Assembly: GCA_947244325.1 (NCBI GenBank)
Contig: CAMXJY010000007.1
Span: 35,582 to 99,581, forward strand
Length of the DNA stretch: 64,000 bases
Origin: an uncultured Clostridium sp.
GTDB taxonomy: Bacteria; Bacillota; Clostridia; TANB77; CAG-508
Direction: 5' to 3'
Below, piece by piece: positions 26,636-35,144 of the stretch. The notes below the pieces were generated by a model, which saw only the letters and a program-made list of their open reading frames with translations, did no database searches and was not told where the DNA came from. Position 1 is the first letter of the stretch. Every line of letters begins with the position of its first letter. The position numbers were made by a program, and so were the translations under genes.

Positions 26636-27547
26636 TTAAGGTTCTTCTAAAGTTATTTTTCCTAATTTACAATTTCTAAAATCATCTAAAATAATTCTAG
26701 CAACTTTTTCATCATCTGTATTACCACCTGAAATTAATGCTCCTCTTTTCTTTCCTATAATCTGCATTAATTCATAAATATAATTATCTTCTTTTTCTAA
26801 TTTCATGATTTCTTCATCTGAAATTTTATATCTATCTTTAATATTTTTTCTATATTTACTGTATAAAATTTTTAAAAGTTCATATGCTACTTCTGTTCTT
26901 TCTATTAAATCATCTTTTATTGTCCCTGTAAAAGCTAAATTTAAAGCTACTTCATCACTTTCAAATTTAGGCCATAATACACCTGGAGTATCAAGTAATT
27001 CTTGATTTTTTCCAATTTTAATCCATTGCTTTGACTTTGTTACTCCTGGTCTATTTCCTACTTCCATTGTTGTTCTTTTTGATATTCTATTAATAAATGA
27101 TGATTTTCCAACATTTGGAATTCCTAAAATCATTACTCTAATTGTTTTATTTATTCTCCCTCTAGCTGCTTGTCTTGCAATTTCATCTTTCATTAATTCT
27201 TCTATTTTTTTAGTAACTTTGTCTACGCCTTTACCAGAATTTGAATCTGTTAAAAGTGTTGGTGCCTCTTTCGATAACTTTTCCACCCATCTTTTATTCA
27301 TATTCTCATCTGATAAATCACATTTATTAAGTAAGATAATTCTTTTTTTATTATTTGTTAATTTTTTTATATCAGGATTTCTACTGGCTATTGGTATTCT
27401 GCTATCTAATAATTCTATAACTACATCTATTAATTTTAAATCCTCCTCTATTTGTCTTCTTGTTTTTGCCATATGACCTGGATACCAGTTGATGTGGGCA
27501 GAAAGACAACTTTTTTCTGTACTGTTTTTCTTATCTCTTTTTTGCAT
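26636..27547 (-). CDS. rbgA: Ribosome biogenesis GTPase RbgA (YlqF)
   Basis: A 303-residue circularly permuted GTPase for 50S assembly. Motif order is G4 NKCD, then G1 GIPNVGKS, G2/G3 with DTPGVLWPKF, and the C-terminal ANTAR-like helices. AAGGAAG precedes the start. The N-terminal start includes INWYPGHMAKTRR, the conserved YlqF opening. Confidence 0.95.
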   Translation of the reverse strand: MQKRDKKNSTEKSCLSAHINWYPGHMAKTRRQIEEDLKLIDVVIELLDSRIPIASRNPDIKKLTNNKKRIILLNKCDLSDENMNKRWVEKLSKEAPTLLTDSNSGKGVDKVTKKIEELMKDEIARQAARGRINKTIRVMILGIPNVGKSSFINRISKRTTMEVGNRPGVTKSKQWIKIGKNQELLDTPGVLWPKFESDEVALNLAFTGTIKDDLIERTEVAYELLKILYSKYRKNIKDRYKISDEEIMKLEKEDNYIYELMQIIGKKRGALISGGNTDDEKVARIILDDFRNCKLGKITLEEP

Positions 27548-27605
27548 TTTTTCACTTCCTTTTATTTTAATTATATAAAAATTAATATTTTAAATTCTCA
27601 ACTTT

Positions 27606-27758
27606 TTATAAAACTTCAATAAATTTTATCTGCATTTTTCCTAATCTAAAATATAACATAATCAAATTACTATTTACTTCTTGCATAATTTTAATCTGGC
27701 TATTTATTATGTCTTCTTTATTAAATTTTACTTTTTTCTCTTTAATGTCATAAAATAT
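27606..27758 (-). pseudogene. Fragment resembling a DUF1016 (YhcG-type) N-terminal domain
   Basis: The frame ending at 27606 reads IINSQIKIMQEVNSNLIMLY then FRLGK, very like the helix of DUF1016 nucleases (pattern: ...VNxELIxLYWxIGK). It lacks a convincing start and stops soon after, so it looks like a decayed piece directly downstream of the PD-(D/E)xK gene. It could be chance; the match is about 25 residues. Confidence 0.4.
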
Positions 27759-27761
27759 CTT

Positions 27762-29009
27762 TTATATTTCTAATACCCCTACATTATATTCAAACAGTTT
27801 CTTACATTCTTCTTTAGTTAATTCTCCTAGTTTATATTTTTCAAATATTCTTAACAATGTTTGCGTCTCAATAATTAATGCTCCATTTCTTGCCGCTAAT
27901 TTTATTTGATGCTCATGAACTTCTTGTCTTTCTCCTAGTGGTCTGTTTCTTTGATGGTTAATTATTAGTAAACCTTTCACATTTTCTTCGATACCCTCTT
28001 TTTCTAAATTATCTAAATAACTTTGCACATGAACATCTAATTGAGACACATTTTTATTTGCTACTGCTGAACTTACTCCTTTAATTTCTCCAATAAATGT
28101 AATATCTTCTTTCTTTATAAGAAAGTCTTCTTTCTTTTCATCTACAAATTGACTCGAATCATATTCAAGAATTTCATCCAAAATTTCTAATACAACCTTT
28201 ACTAATTCTTCACCAGTAGAATATAAAATGCTTTTATATTCTAAATTTTTTATTAATTGTTCTTCTAATTTTATATTCTTCTCCTTCAATTCTTGTATCT
28301 TTTCATTATTACTATTCTTATCCTCTTTCAATTGTTCGTCATTATAAAATTTTACATCTATTATCCAATCAGGAATTTCTTCTTTCTCTGTTTTTTCCCT
28401 ACAATGACTCTTAATAAATAGTTCTAATATTTGATTTTGCAATATATCTAGAGTCGTAATAATAATCCTATCTTTTTGTATTGTTGTAACTTTATTGCTA
28501 TTTTTAGAAAATGTAATTGTTTCAAATCCTTCTTCCTTATAATTATTAAAATTAAAATCAGCTTCTACATCATTATCTTCAATACTTGTTTTAGTTTTTT
28601 CAAATAACAACCTTAAATTTCCCGTATTCAGTAAGTACTTATTAATAATATACATTTCATTTTCTTTGTTGTCTTTTAAATATATAGTTTTATCTAGCTT
28701 ATCTTCATATCTACCATTTTTTAAAATTTTAACATTACTATAAGAAAAAATCTCATTTTGTGGCAATACTATAATTACTCTAGCTATAGTACTATTTAAT
28801 ATAGATTCTTTAATAGTTAATAAATCTTTGTAACAATTAATATTATCAGGTTGTGCACCATTGTATCTCCATATATTTTCATCAGATAAATCTATTATAC
28901 ATATTTCAAAATCATCTAATGCCTGTATTTCTCCTAACTTAGAAATTTTATATTTTTGTTTTGAAAATTCATTATATTTACTAGTATCATAAGCTATAAT
29001 TTGTATCAT
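27762..29009 (-). CDS. Predicted PD-(D/E)xK nuclease-like protein with coiled coil
   Basis: A 415-residue protein I cannot name. Residues 1-135 form an alpha/beta domain (FEICIIDLSDENIWRYNG; ARVIIVLPQNEIF) without a P-loop. A coiled coil spans about 225-258. The C-terminal domain has D295 then ITFIGEIKG with E308-x-K310, strand VKGLLIINHQ, and a helix SQLDVHVQSYL, the layout of a PD-(D/E)xK nuclease. AGGAG precedes the ATG. It lies in an accessory patch next to RhuM and nuclease remnants, which suggests a defence role; this is inference. Confidence 0.6.
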   Translation of the reverse strand: MIQIIAYDTSKYNEFSKQKYKISKLGEIQALDDFEICIIDLSDENIWRYNGAQPDNINCYKDLLTIKESILNSTIARVIIVLPQNEIFSYSNVKILKNGRYEDKLDKTIYLKDNKENEMYIINKYLLNTGNLRLLFEKTKTSIEDNDVEADFNFNNYKEEGFETITFSKNSNKVTTIQKDRIIITTLDILQNQILELFIKSHCREKTEKEEIPDWIIDVKFYNDEQLKEDKNSNNEKIQELKEKNIKLEEQLIKNLEYKSILYSTGEELVKVVLEILDEILEYDSSQFVDEKKEDFLIKKEDITFIGEIKGVSSAVANKNVSQLDVHVQSYLDNLEKEGIEENVKGLLIINHQRNRPLGERQEVHEHQIKLAARNGALIIETQTLLRIFEKYKLGELTKEECKKLFEYNVGVLEI

Positions 29010-29112
29010 TTACTATTTCTCCTATATTTTATTTTATATTTCATTACTTTTAATTTTTATTAAATATGCAAAAACTCATTTTTCAAAAATGTTTACTTTT
29101 CAATGTTTTGAA

Positions 29113-29150
29113 TAGAGTTGTCTTTAAATCCCACTATCCCAGTTGATTTT
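29113..29150. repeat. Direct repeat 1 flanking the RhuM gene
   Basis: This 38-base stretch matches 30380-30417 in 32 positions (shared TAAATCC, ACTAT, CCAGTT). Similarity extends into the preceding minus-strand coding-like sequence, so both copies may be remnants of the same gene start. Confidence 0.55.
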
Positions 29151-29183
29151 GACTTTTGGTAACCTTTCTTCGTTATTATTCAT
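29124..29183 (-). pseudogene. 19-codon remnant with ribosome-binding site
   Basis: GGAAGTGAAGG precedes an ATG that opens MNNNEERLPKVKINWDSGI and stops. A related stub, MENRLNINWYSRIYRLL, lies at about 30382-30435 after the GNAT gene. Both look like decayed N-termini of one gene; family not recognised. Confidence 0.35.
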
Positions 29184-29217
29184 TACCTTCACTTCCTTTT
29201 TCTTTATAATTTATCTT

Positions 29218-29249
29218 TTCTAAAGTGTTCAAATTTAAACACTTTAGAA
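29218..29249 (-). terminator. Terminator of the RhuM gene
   Basis: A perfect 12-bp stem (TTCTAAAGTGTT with 29238-29249) directly follows the stop. Confidence 0.85.
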
Positions 29250-29260
29250 TTTTTATTATA

Positions 29261-30301
29261 TTAATTATTCTCATTTTTATTTGGCAATGATTTCATCAAT
29301 AAATCAAAATCACTTTGCAATTCTTTCATTTCTCTTTCACGATATATATTAAATTCTTTTTCTGCTTTTATTATTGCTTCTTCATGTGATATTTTGCCAT
29401 TTCTTTCTAATATTTTTCTTCTATTTAAAAGTATTTGATTATCTAATTCTTCTATCCAATCTTGCATTCTCATGCTTCTTTGTTCTAAAGCTTGTAATTC
29501 TGCATAATCTAAAAATTGTGATACTAATAAATTAAGTCGTTGAAGTTCAATTTCTGATAGATAATTTTTAGCAATTTTTACATCATCTATTGTAACATAA
29601 TCTCCTTTAAAATTAGTCATTCCTACATAAGGCTTTTCATTATCTACTCTATCATATATTAATTCAGCAGCTGTATGTTCATGAACTGCATAATGTAATT
29701 TATTTTGAACTGTTGCGAAAAATTTCTTAGTTATATCACTTCTTGGGTCATAATCAATAGAAGTCGCATATATATCTGTAACCTGTTGATAGAAGTTTCT
29801 TTCACTTGAACGAATATCTCTAATTCGTTGTAGTAATTCTTTAAAATATCTATTTCCACCTTGTTTTAATCTTTCATCATCTATTGAAAAACCTTTTTGT
29901 ATGTATTCATGTAACTTTTGAGTTGCCCATATTCTAAATCTGACTGCAACTTCTGATTGAACTCTATATCCCAACGCAATTATCATATCTAAATTATAAT
30001 AATCTATATGCCTTTTAACATCTCTAGTTCCCTCTCTTTGAACTTGCAAGAAATTCTTGCAAGTTGATTCTTTATCAAGTTCTTTATCTTTATAAATATT
30101 ATTAACGTGTTGCTCTATATTTTGTCTTGTTGTTTTATATAAATCTGCTATTTGATATTTAGATACCCATAAATCTTCATCTGTAAATTTTACATTTACT
30201 TTTGTTACACCATCTTTATCTTCATAAATCATTATTTCATTATTATTAATAAACTTCACCTTCTTTCTATTAACTTTTTGACTAAATGTTTTATTTTTCA
30301 C
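29261..30301 (-). CDS. RhuM-family protein
   Basis: A protein of up to 346 residues of the virulence RhuM family, whose biochemical role is unknown. The conserved opening is NEIMIYEDKDGVTKVNVKF; then DLWVSKYQIADLY (a helix-turn-helix-like segment), the core VKRHIDYYNLDMIIALGYRV and FRIWATQKLHEYI, and a helical C-terminus. The first codon in frame is GTG with no clear ribosome site; family members start near residue 20-24, so the real start may be a GTG or ATG there. RhuM genes often sit in restriction or defence islands. Confidence 0.85.
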   Translation of the reverse strand: MKNKTFSQKVNRKKVKFINNNEIMIYEDKDGVTKVNVKFTDEDLWVSKYQIADLYKTTRQNIEQHVNNIYKDKELDKESTCKNFLQVQREGTRDVKRHIDYYNLDMIIALGYRVQSEVAVRFRIWATQKLHEYIQKGFSIDDERLKQGGNRYFKELLQRIRDIRSSERNFYQQVTDIYATSIDYDPRSDITKKFFATVQNKLHYAVHEHTAAELIYDRVDNEKPYVGMTNFKGDYVTIDDVKIAKNYLSEIELQRLNLLVSQFLDYAELQALEQRSMRMQDWIEELDNQILLNRRKILERNGKISHEEAIIKAEKEFNIYREREMKELQSDFDLLMKSLPNKNENN

Positions 30302-30379
30302 TAAAAAACAATAATATTTCTTAATTTATTAAAAATACAATAATTCAAATTTTAGAAATACTTTTTTCAAGGGGCTGAC

Positions 30380-30417
30380 TAGAGTAGTCTATAAATCCTA
30401 CTATACCAGTTAATATT
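30380..30417. repeat. Direct repeat 2 flanking the RhuM gene
   Basis: Partner of 29113-29150 (32 of 38 identical), lying between the RhuM start and the GNAT gene end. Confidence 0.55.
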
Positions 30418-30421
30418 TAAT

Positions 30422-31474
30422 CTATTTTCCATTATTTTCACTTTCTTTAAATACATTCTCTATTTTTATTTCGCCATTATAGATTTTTTGAATTATTGCA
30501 CTAACCGATTCTTGAATATGATTTAAAATAGATTCATCTTTTATCATTATTCCAATGCCATCAGTATTAATCCATAAATCTCTAAAGGCTTCTTTAGTTC
30601 CATCTGCTCTCTCTCCATAATATAATCCTTGTGCTAATTGAAAAAACTCATACATACACTTTTGCTTAATTTCTTCTTCTCGTATAATATATATTTTACT
30701 ATCATTAACACAAGAATTAATAGTGTATTCAAATAATTTATTATTTTTTAATCTATTTAATTTTTCTTTACTTCCAATAATGAATAAATTGACTTTTGCC
30801 ATATTTTTCATTGCTGTAATTCTACTTTCTATGTATTCTCTTTCTAGCTCATTATCTAAATATGCATATTCTGGAAGCATATCAAATATATATGCTGTAT
30901 CCCCTTTACTTAAATCTACATATAATTTGCTTAAATCTTTATAACTATAATTTAAAGTATTATTACTGATTTTTTCATGTATTTCACATTTTTCATATTG
31001 GGGAGAATATCCTAATTTATTTAATACATTATCAACATCAGCATGCATAATAATTAATTCTTCATCTTTTTCAAATCCAATTCTATTATACCAATTTTGT
31101 GGAAATTCATCTTCTGCACCATAAGTATGAAACTCAATCATACTTACATTATATTTTACTTTTGCTTCTTTAAGATGTGCTAACATTAAACTTTTGCCAA
31201 TATGTTTTTTTTGACATTTATCTGATACAAATATTTCTGTATCAACTAATCTTAGTCCATCAAACCAAGCTTTAATTCCTGAAACAATTGCGCCTACTGG
31301 AATATTATCTTCTATATCTACAAAAAATAAATCTTTTTGTTTTTCATACCAATACATTAGTAAATCATAAGCCTTCTCAATAGTCCAATTTTCTCCGATA
31401 TCTGCATTATCATATAAATCTTTATATATTTTTGCTAACTCTTCTATATCTGATTTCTGTACTAATCTAATCAT
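30422..31474 (-). CDS. GNAT acetyltransferase fused to an unknown C-terminal domain
   Basis: A 350-residue protein. Residues 1-145 are a GNAT N-acetyltransferase with the acetyl-CoA loop QKKHIGKSL (88-96) and WYNRIGF. Residues about 165-345 form a separate alpha/beta domain (YIFDMLPEY, NLFIIGSKEKLNRLK, SKIYIIREEE, DLWINTDGIGIMIKDE) that resembles the phospholipase-D-like sensor domains attached to some regulators, without HKD motifs. Substrate unknown. It lies in the accessory patch and shares a promoter-leader sequence with the gene at 31610. Confidence 0.7.
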   Translation of the reverse strand: MIRLVQKSDIEELAKIYKDLYDNADIGENWTIEKAYDLLMYWYEKQKDLFFVDIEDNIPVGAIVSGIKAWFDGLRLVDTEIFVSDKCQKKHIGKSLMLAHLKEAKVKYNVSMIEFHTYGAEDEFPQNWYNRIGFEKDEELIIMHADVDNVLNKLGYSPQYEKCEIHEKISNNTLNYSYKDLSKLYVDLSKGDTAYIFDMLPEYAYLDNELEREYIESRITAMKNMAKVNLFIIGSKEKLNRLKNNKLFEYTINSCVNDSKIYIIREEEIKQKCMYEFFQLAQGLYYGERADGTKEAFRDLWINTDGIGIMIKDESILNHIQESVSAIIQKIYNGEIKIENVFKESENNGK

Positions 31475-31577
31475 TTTTTAATTTATTTCTCCTGTTTTTA
31501 ACTTTACATTATTTAATAACTACTATTTATATTTTATAGCTTTTATTATAAAATAATCTATTTCAAACTTGTTATCT

Positions 31578-31583
31578 ATTGTA
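31578..31583 (-). promoter_or_regulatory. Putative -10 of the GNAT gene, shared leader
   Basis: TACAAT followed by AGATAACAAGTTTGAAA on the minus strand nearly repeats the sequence after the -10 at 32008 (TATAATAGATAAACAAGTTTGAAA in two pieces). No good -35 is seen here. Confidence 0.4.
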
Positions 31584-31609
31584 CCATATAAATTTTAAAC
31601 TCTAATTCT

Positions 31610-31966
31610 CTATATATAATTTTTAATTTTATTTATCATATCCTGTTCATTACTATACTCTATAAATTGATTAGTAATGAATTTCAATGAAGAACTTATT
31701 TTTGTATTTTTTTCATAAATACATAAAATAGGAATTTTATAACAATATGCTATTCCAAGTTCTATTCCTTGACCTGTAGCTGGTAATGATACTTCTGCAA
31801 TTACCAAATCAAAGTCTTTAATAACTTCTTCTGTTCTTATTTTCTTATTATTCTCTTCATGTGGAAAGAAAAATTTATTTTCTTTTATCAAACTAGAATT
31901 TTTTATTGTATTATAAATCTTATTTTCATAATCATATTTACTTGAATGTGATATATATATTTTCAT
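31610..31966 (-). CDS. Nucleoside 2-deoxyribosyltransferase-like protein
   Basis: A 118-residue Rossmann-type protein. The N-terminus MKIYISHSSKYDYE and the motif DLVIAEVSLPATGQGIELGI, followed by KIPILCIYEK, fit the nucleoside deoxyribosyltransferase/TIR-related superfamily with a conserved glutamate (E in GIELG). It could cleave nucleosides or NAD-like substrates; no partner gene proves this. GGAG precedes the ATG. Located at the outer edge of the accessory patch. Confidence 0.7.
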   Translation of the reverse strand: MKIYISHSSKYDYENKIYNTIKNSSLIKENKFFFPHEENNKKIRTEEVIKDFDLVIAEVSLPATGQGIELGIAYCYKIPILCIYEKNTKISSSLKFITNQFIEYSNEQDMINKIKNYI

Positions 31967-32007
31967 TTTGCTCCTTTATATTAACTATTTTTCAAACTTG
32001 TTTATCT

Positions 32008-32036
32008 ATTATACCACATATATTGCTTTAATTCAA
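32008..32036 (-). promoter_or_regulatory. Promoter of the deoxyribosyltransferase-like gene
   Basis: TTGAAT (32031-32036), 17 bases, TATAAT (32008-32013) with the TG extension on the minus strand. Confidence 0.78.
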
Positions 32037-32124
32037 AGAATTTTGCCTGAAACTATTTAGATTATACTAATTTTTATATATTAAACTAAAGGTATAACTT
32101 GTCGTTTCCCATTAATATAACTAA

Positions 32125-32164
32125 AAAAATCATTGAATTTACATACGTATTTTCAATGATTTTT
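32125..32164. terminator. Terminator of the 32189 membrane-protein gene
   Basis: AAAAATCATTGAA and its exact complement (13 bp) with A- and T-runs outside; works in either direction. Confidence 0.85.
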
Positions 32165-32188
32165 ATTATTATAATTTAAAATTTTATT

Positions 32189-32659
32189 CTAAAATTTATA
32201 TTGGTTTCTATCAGCTCTTTCATCAAATTTTCTATCAAATTGCTCATTTTTGTAAAACCAATCTTCCTTTTTCTTACCTGTTCCTAATGTTCTATGTTTA
32301 TTAAATAATATATCTAAAAATATTAATAATGGAATTATTATTCCTAATATTATTGAAAGCATATTTGATCCATTTACTAAATCTAGTCCTGTTTCTTGTG
32401 ATGCCATAATTGCATCATATAACGCTGTTCCAAAATATGCTGCATAAATTCCAAAATAACATGTTGCACCTATAATATTTCTTTTTATAATTAATATTAT
32501 ACATGGTAATGTTGCAAATAATATTAATATTTCTAAATTAGTGTTAATTGGTGTTGCAAAAAAATCAAATTCTAATTGATATAATAATGTTGCTATTGCT
32601 CTAAAAAACCAAAATGCAATTGCAAAAAATGTAAGTAAATAACTAAATAAACTTGTCAT
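32189..32659 (-). CDS. Four-span membrane protein (156 aa), unknown
   Basis: Hydrophobic segments at about 1-24, 42-60, 63-84 and 97-117 predict four membrane spans, followed by a charged cytoplasmic tail rich in Lys/Asp/Arg (DRKFDERADRNQYKF). AGGAGG precedes the ATG. No family recognised. Confidence 0.75.
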   Translation of the reverse strand: MTSLFSYLLTFFAIAFWFFRAIATLLYQLEFDFFATPINTNLEILILFATLPCIILIIKRNIIGATCYFGIYAAYFGTALYDAIMASQETGLDLVNGSNMLSIILGIIIPLLIFLDILFNKHRTLGTGKKKEDWFYKNEQFDRKFDERADRNQYKF

Positions 32660-32785
32660 ATGTATACCTCCTTTAACAATTTTATTCTAGCACAAAATAA
32701 TATAGATAGCAATAAAAATAATAATAAAAAAGCCTAGACTAAAATTTTCTATCAAATGCAAATTTTAAGAAAATCTAAGTGTCGG

Positions 32786-32800
32786 CATAATTATCTAGTA
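32786..32800. repeat. Copy 2 of the 15-bp intergenic word
   Basis: CATAATTATCTAGTA followed by CAGAAA, identical to the copy at 48800, directly beside the DUF1292 terminator. Confidence 0.55.
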
Positions 32801-32805
32801 CAGAA

Positions 32806-32836
32806 AAAAAATACAGGTTACCCTGCATTTTTTATT
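32806..32836 (-). terminator. Terminator after the DUF1292 gene
   Basis: AAAATACAGG pairs with CCTGCATTTT across a short loop just after the stop; A/T-runs on both sides. Confidence 0.7.
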
Positions 32837-32838
32837 TT

Positions 32839-33156
32839 TTATTCACCATCTGTGAAATTAAATTCTTCTTTAAATTTTTCTTTAAATATTTCGAATACTG
32901 CTGTTAATGTATCTTCATCATCAACACTAACATATGATTCTTCATCACTATTTTCATCAGTGTCGTCAACTTTTAATATTACTACTTCTCCATCATCTTC
33001 TTGTCCTTCTTCAAGTACAGGTAATAATACTACATATTCTTCTGATTCATATTCTATTAAATCTAAAAATTCAAATTGTACTTCATTTCCATTTTCATCA
33101 TTTAAAACTATGATGTTGCTGATGTTCTCATCAAATTCATTGTTTTCTTCGTCCAT
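32839..33156 (-). CDS. DUF1292-family protein (YrzB-like)
   Basis: A 105-residue acidic protein with the DUF1292 core (IIVLNDENGNEVQFEFLDLIEYESEEYVVLLPV). Function unknown; the family is regularly found after ruvX and ireB, as here. GGAAGGAG precedes the ATG. Confidence 0.88.
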   Translation of the reverse strand: MDEENNEFDENISNIIVLNDENGNEVQFEFLDLIEYESEEYVVLLPVLEEGQEDDGEVVILKVDDTDENSDEESYVSVDDEDTLTAVFEIFKEKFKEEFNFTDGE

Positions 33157-33286
33157 TTATATTCTCCTTCCTTTGTATAAAATAAATTGTTCATACAAAT
33201 TATAAAAATATGATATACTAAAGATAATTTTTTTGCAATAGTTTTTTCAATTTTATTTAAAAAAATATCTTTATACATTAAAAACT

Positions 33287-33703
33287 TTACTTATTTTTAT
33301 TCATATACATTTCTAATATGTATACAGCTGAAATTGTATCAACAATACCTCTTTTTTTAGTTTTATTAACATCTAAAAAGTTCATTGTCTTATGTGCTGC
33401 TACTGTTGTAAGTCTTTCATCAATTGTTTCTATTTTAATTTTGTTATACTTACATTTTAATTTATGAATAAATTTTTCTGTTACTTCTGCTCTTACTGTT
33501 TTTGTTCCATCCATGTTAAATGGCATTCCTACTACTATTGTATCTACTGGATATTCTTCTAATATCTCATCTAATCTTTTTAGTAATACTTTATCATTTC
33601 CATTATGAGATATTGTTTCTAATCCTTGTGCAGTAATTCCAAGTGCATCTGTAACAGCAATTCCAACTCGACTGTCTCCATAATCTATTCCCAAAATTCG
33701 CAT
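33287..33703 (-). CDS. ruvX: RuvX/YqgF, putative Holliday junction resolvase
   Basis: A 138-residue RNase H-fold protein opening MRILGIDYGDSRVGIAV, with DTIVVGMPFNMDG and DERLTTVAA carrying the acidic residues. Implicated in 16S rRNA processing and recombination. It starts 4 bases after ireB. Confidence 0.95.
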   Translation of the reverse strand: MRILGIDYGDSRVGIAVTDALGITAQGLETISHNGNDKVLLKRLDEILEEYPVDTIVVGMPFNMDGTKTVRAEVTEKFIHKLKCKYNKIKIETIDERLTTVAAHKTMNFLDVNKTKKRGIVDTISAVYILEMYMNKNK

Positions 33704-33707
33704 AGAT

Positions 33708-33962
33708 TTATTCTTCCAATCCTATATAATATTTAACCATTTTTTCTAGGAGTTCATCTCTTTCAATTAATCTAATTAAATTTCTAGCATCATTATGGCT
33801 AGTTATATATGTTGGATCACCTGATAATATATATCCAACTATTTGGTTTATTGGATTATATCCTTTTTCTACCAAAGCTTGATATACTTCTTTTAAAATT
33901 TCTTTAGCTCTAATACTTTTGTCCTTATCTACCTTAAAGCTCATTGTTTTATCCATAGCCAT
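33708..33962 (-). CDS. ireB: IreB-family regulatory phosphoprotein
   Basis: An 84-residue protein (DUF965) matching the family nearly end to end: [41 protein letters not shown]. In enterococci IreB is phosphorylated by the Ser/Thr kinase IreK near its N-terminus. TAGGAGG precedes the start. Confidence 0.95.
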   Translation of the reverse strand: MAMDKTMSFKVDKDKSIRAKEILKEVYQALVEKGYNPINQIVGYILSGDPTYITSHNDARNLIRLIERDELLEKMVKYYIGLEE

Positions 33963-33975
33963 ATTACTTTTCCTC

Positions 33976-35112
33976 CTAAATATAATTTATTTGACTTTCA
34001 TCTTTATCTGCAGAATCTATATATTCTTCTAGCTTTTTATTTAATTGTTCAATGCCTGTTCCTTTATAATATGTTGATACTACAAAGTTAATTTTTGGTG
34101 ATGCTGATTTTTCTTCTTTTAGTTCTCTTACTCTTACTTTTTTACCATTAATAACTTTTACTACTTCTACTTCTTCTGCTTCTTCAACTATTTCTAGTTC
34201 TTCTATTTCTTTTTTCAATTCTTTTAGGAATTCTTCAACACTACCTTCTTCAACACCTGAGAAAACTATTACAAATTTAGGTCCCATATATCTAACAAAT
34301 ACATATTGTGATGGCATTTTTGATTTTACTATATTACTAATTTCTGTAATTACTTCATTTCCCATCTGTCTATTTGCTTTTTCATTTATTTCTTCTATGT
34401 TTATAATTTTAAACATACATACTGCTGATGTTGGATATTTATCAAAAGTTTTCTTTGCTTTACTATATAAATATTCTGCTGAATATAATCCTGTAAACTT
34501 ATCTACTCTTATGATATTTTCCATTGCATCTTGATATGATATTGTTGATAGTACTGAAATTATATTATCTTTTACTACTTCTATTATTGTTGTGTCTGTT
34601 TTATCAAAAGCGTGCATTTTTCCGCTTTCCATAATCCAATATCCTATATAGATATTATCTATATATAGTGGGAAAAACATTGCTGATTTTGCTCTTCCCA
34701 TTTCTACCTTTTGATAAGGTAATTTTTCATTTTCATTATCTATTGTTATATATTTAGGAGTGGCTGTTGCAACACTATCTTGGAAAATTTCCTCAGTATG
34801 CAAATTAGTTAAAGTTTCATGATGTATTTTATCTACGTTTGTTGCTTTTATCACATACTCTGCACCATCAAAAACAACAATTGTTGAATATTTTATATCA
34901 TATTTTTCTATAACTATTTCATTAATCTTATTTAATTTGTCTTCAACTGATTCTTCTTCGCCAGCAACTTTCATAAAGTCTTGCAATACAGATAAATTAC
35001 TTATTTTCTGATTGATATTGTTGAAAGCTTCTATTTTTTTCTGAATATGAATATTATATGCAACTAAAACAGCTATTACTGCTAGCAAAGCTAATATTAC
35101 TATTATTACCAA
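33976..35112 (-). CDS. Membrane-anchored GAF protein with degenerate GGDEF domain
   Basis: A 378-residue protein. Residues 2-20 are a membrane anchor, about 40-195 a GAF domain ([34 protein letters not shown]), and about 205-370 a GGDEF fold ([20 protein letters not shown]). The active-site loop, normally GG[DE]EF, reads [10 protein letters not shown], so cyclase activity should be lost; nucleotide or c-di-GMP sensing may remain. The start is TTG with AGGGGTGA upstream. It lies between ireB and the AT-hook/MinD-like gene and is probably co-transcribed with both. Confidence 0.85.
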   Translation of the reverse strand: MVIIVILALLAVIAVLVAYNIHIQKKIEAFNNINQKISNLSVLQDFMKVAGEEESVEDKLNKINEIVIEKYDIKYSTIVVFDGAEYVIKATNVDKIHHETLTNLHTEEIFQDSVATATPKYITIDNENEKLPYQKVEMGRAKSAMFFPLYIDNIYIGYWIMESGKMHAFDKTDTTIIEVVKDNIISVLSTISYQDAMENIIRVDKFTGLYSAEYLYSKAKKTFDKYPTSAVCMFKIINIEEINEKANRQMGNEVITEISNIVKSKMPSQYVFVRYMGPKFVIVFSGVEEGSVEEFLKELKKEIEELEIVEEAEEVEVVKVINGKKVRVRELKEEKSASPKINFVVSTYYKGTGIEQLNKKLEEYIDSADKDESQINYI

Positions 35113-35144
35113 GATATCACCCCTATTATTTTTAATGCTTTATT

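Noticed and set aside
26074..32036. tRNA-Glu as attachment site of an integrated element covering the accessory patch
   Set aside because: No repeat of the tRNA 3' end was found at the far side, no integrase is present, and core genes mrnC and rbgA lie between.
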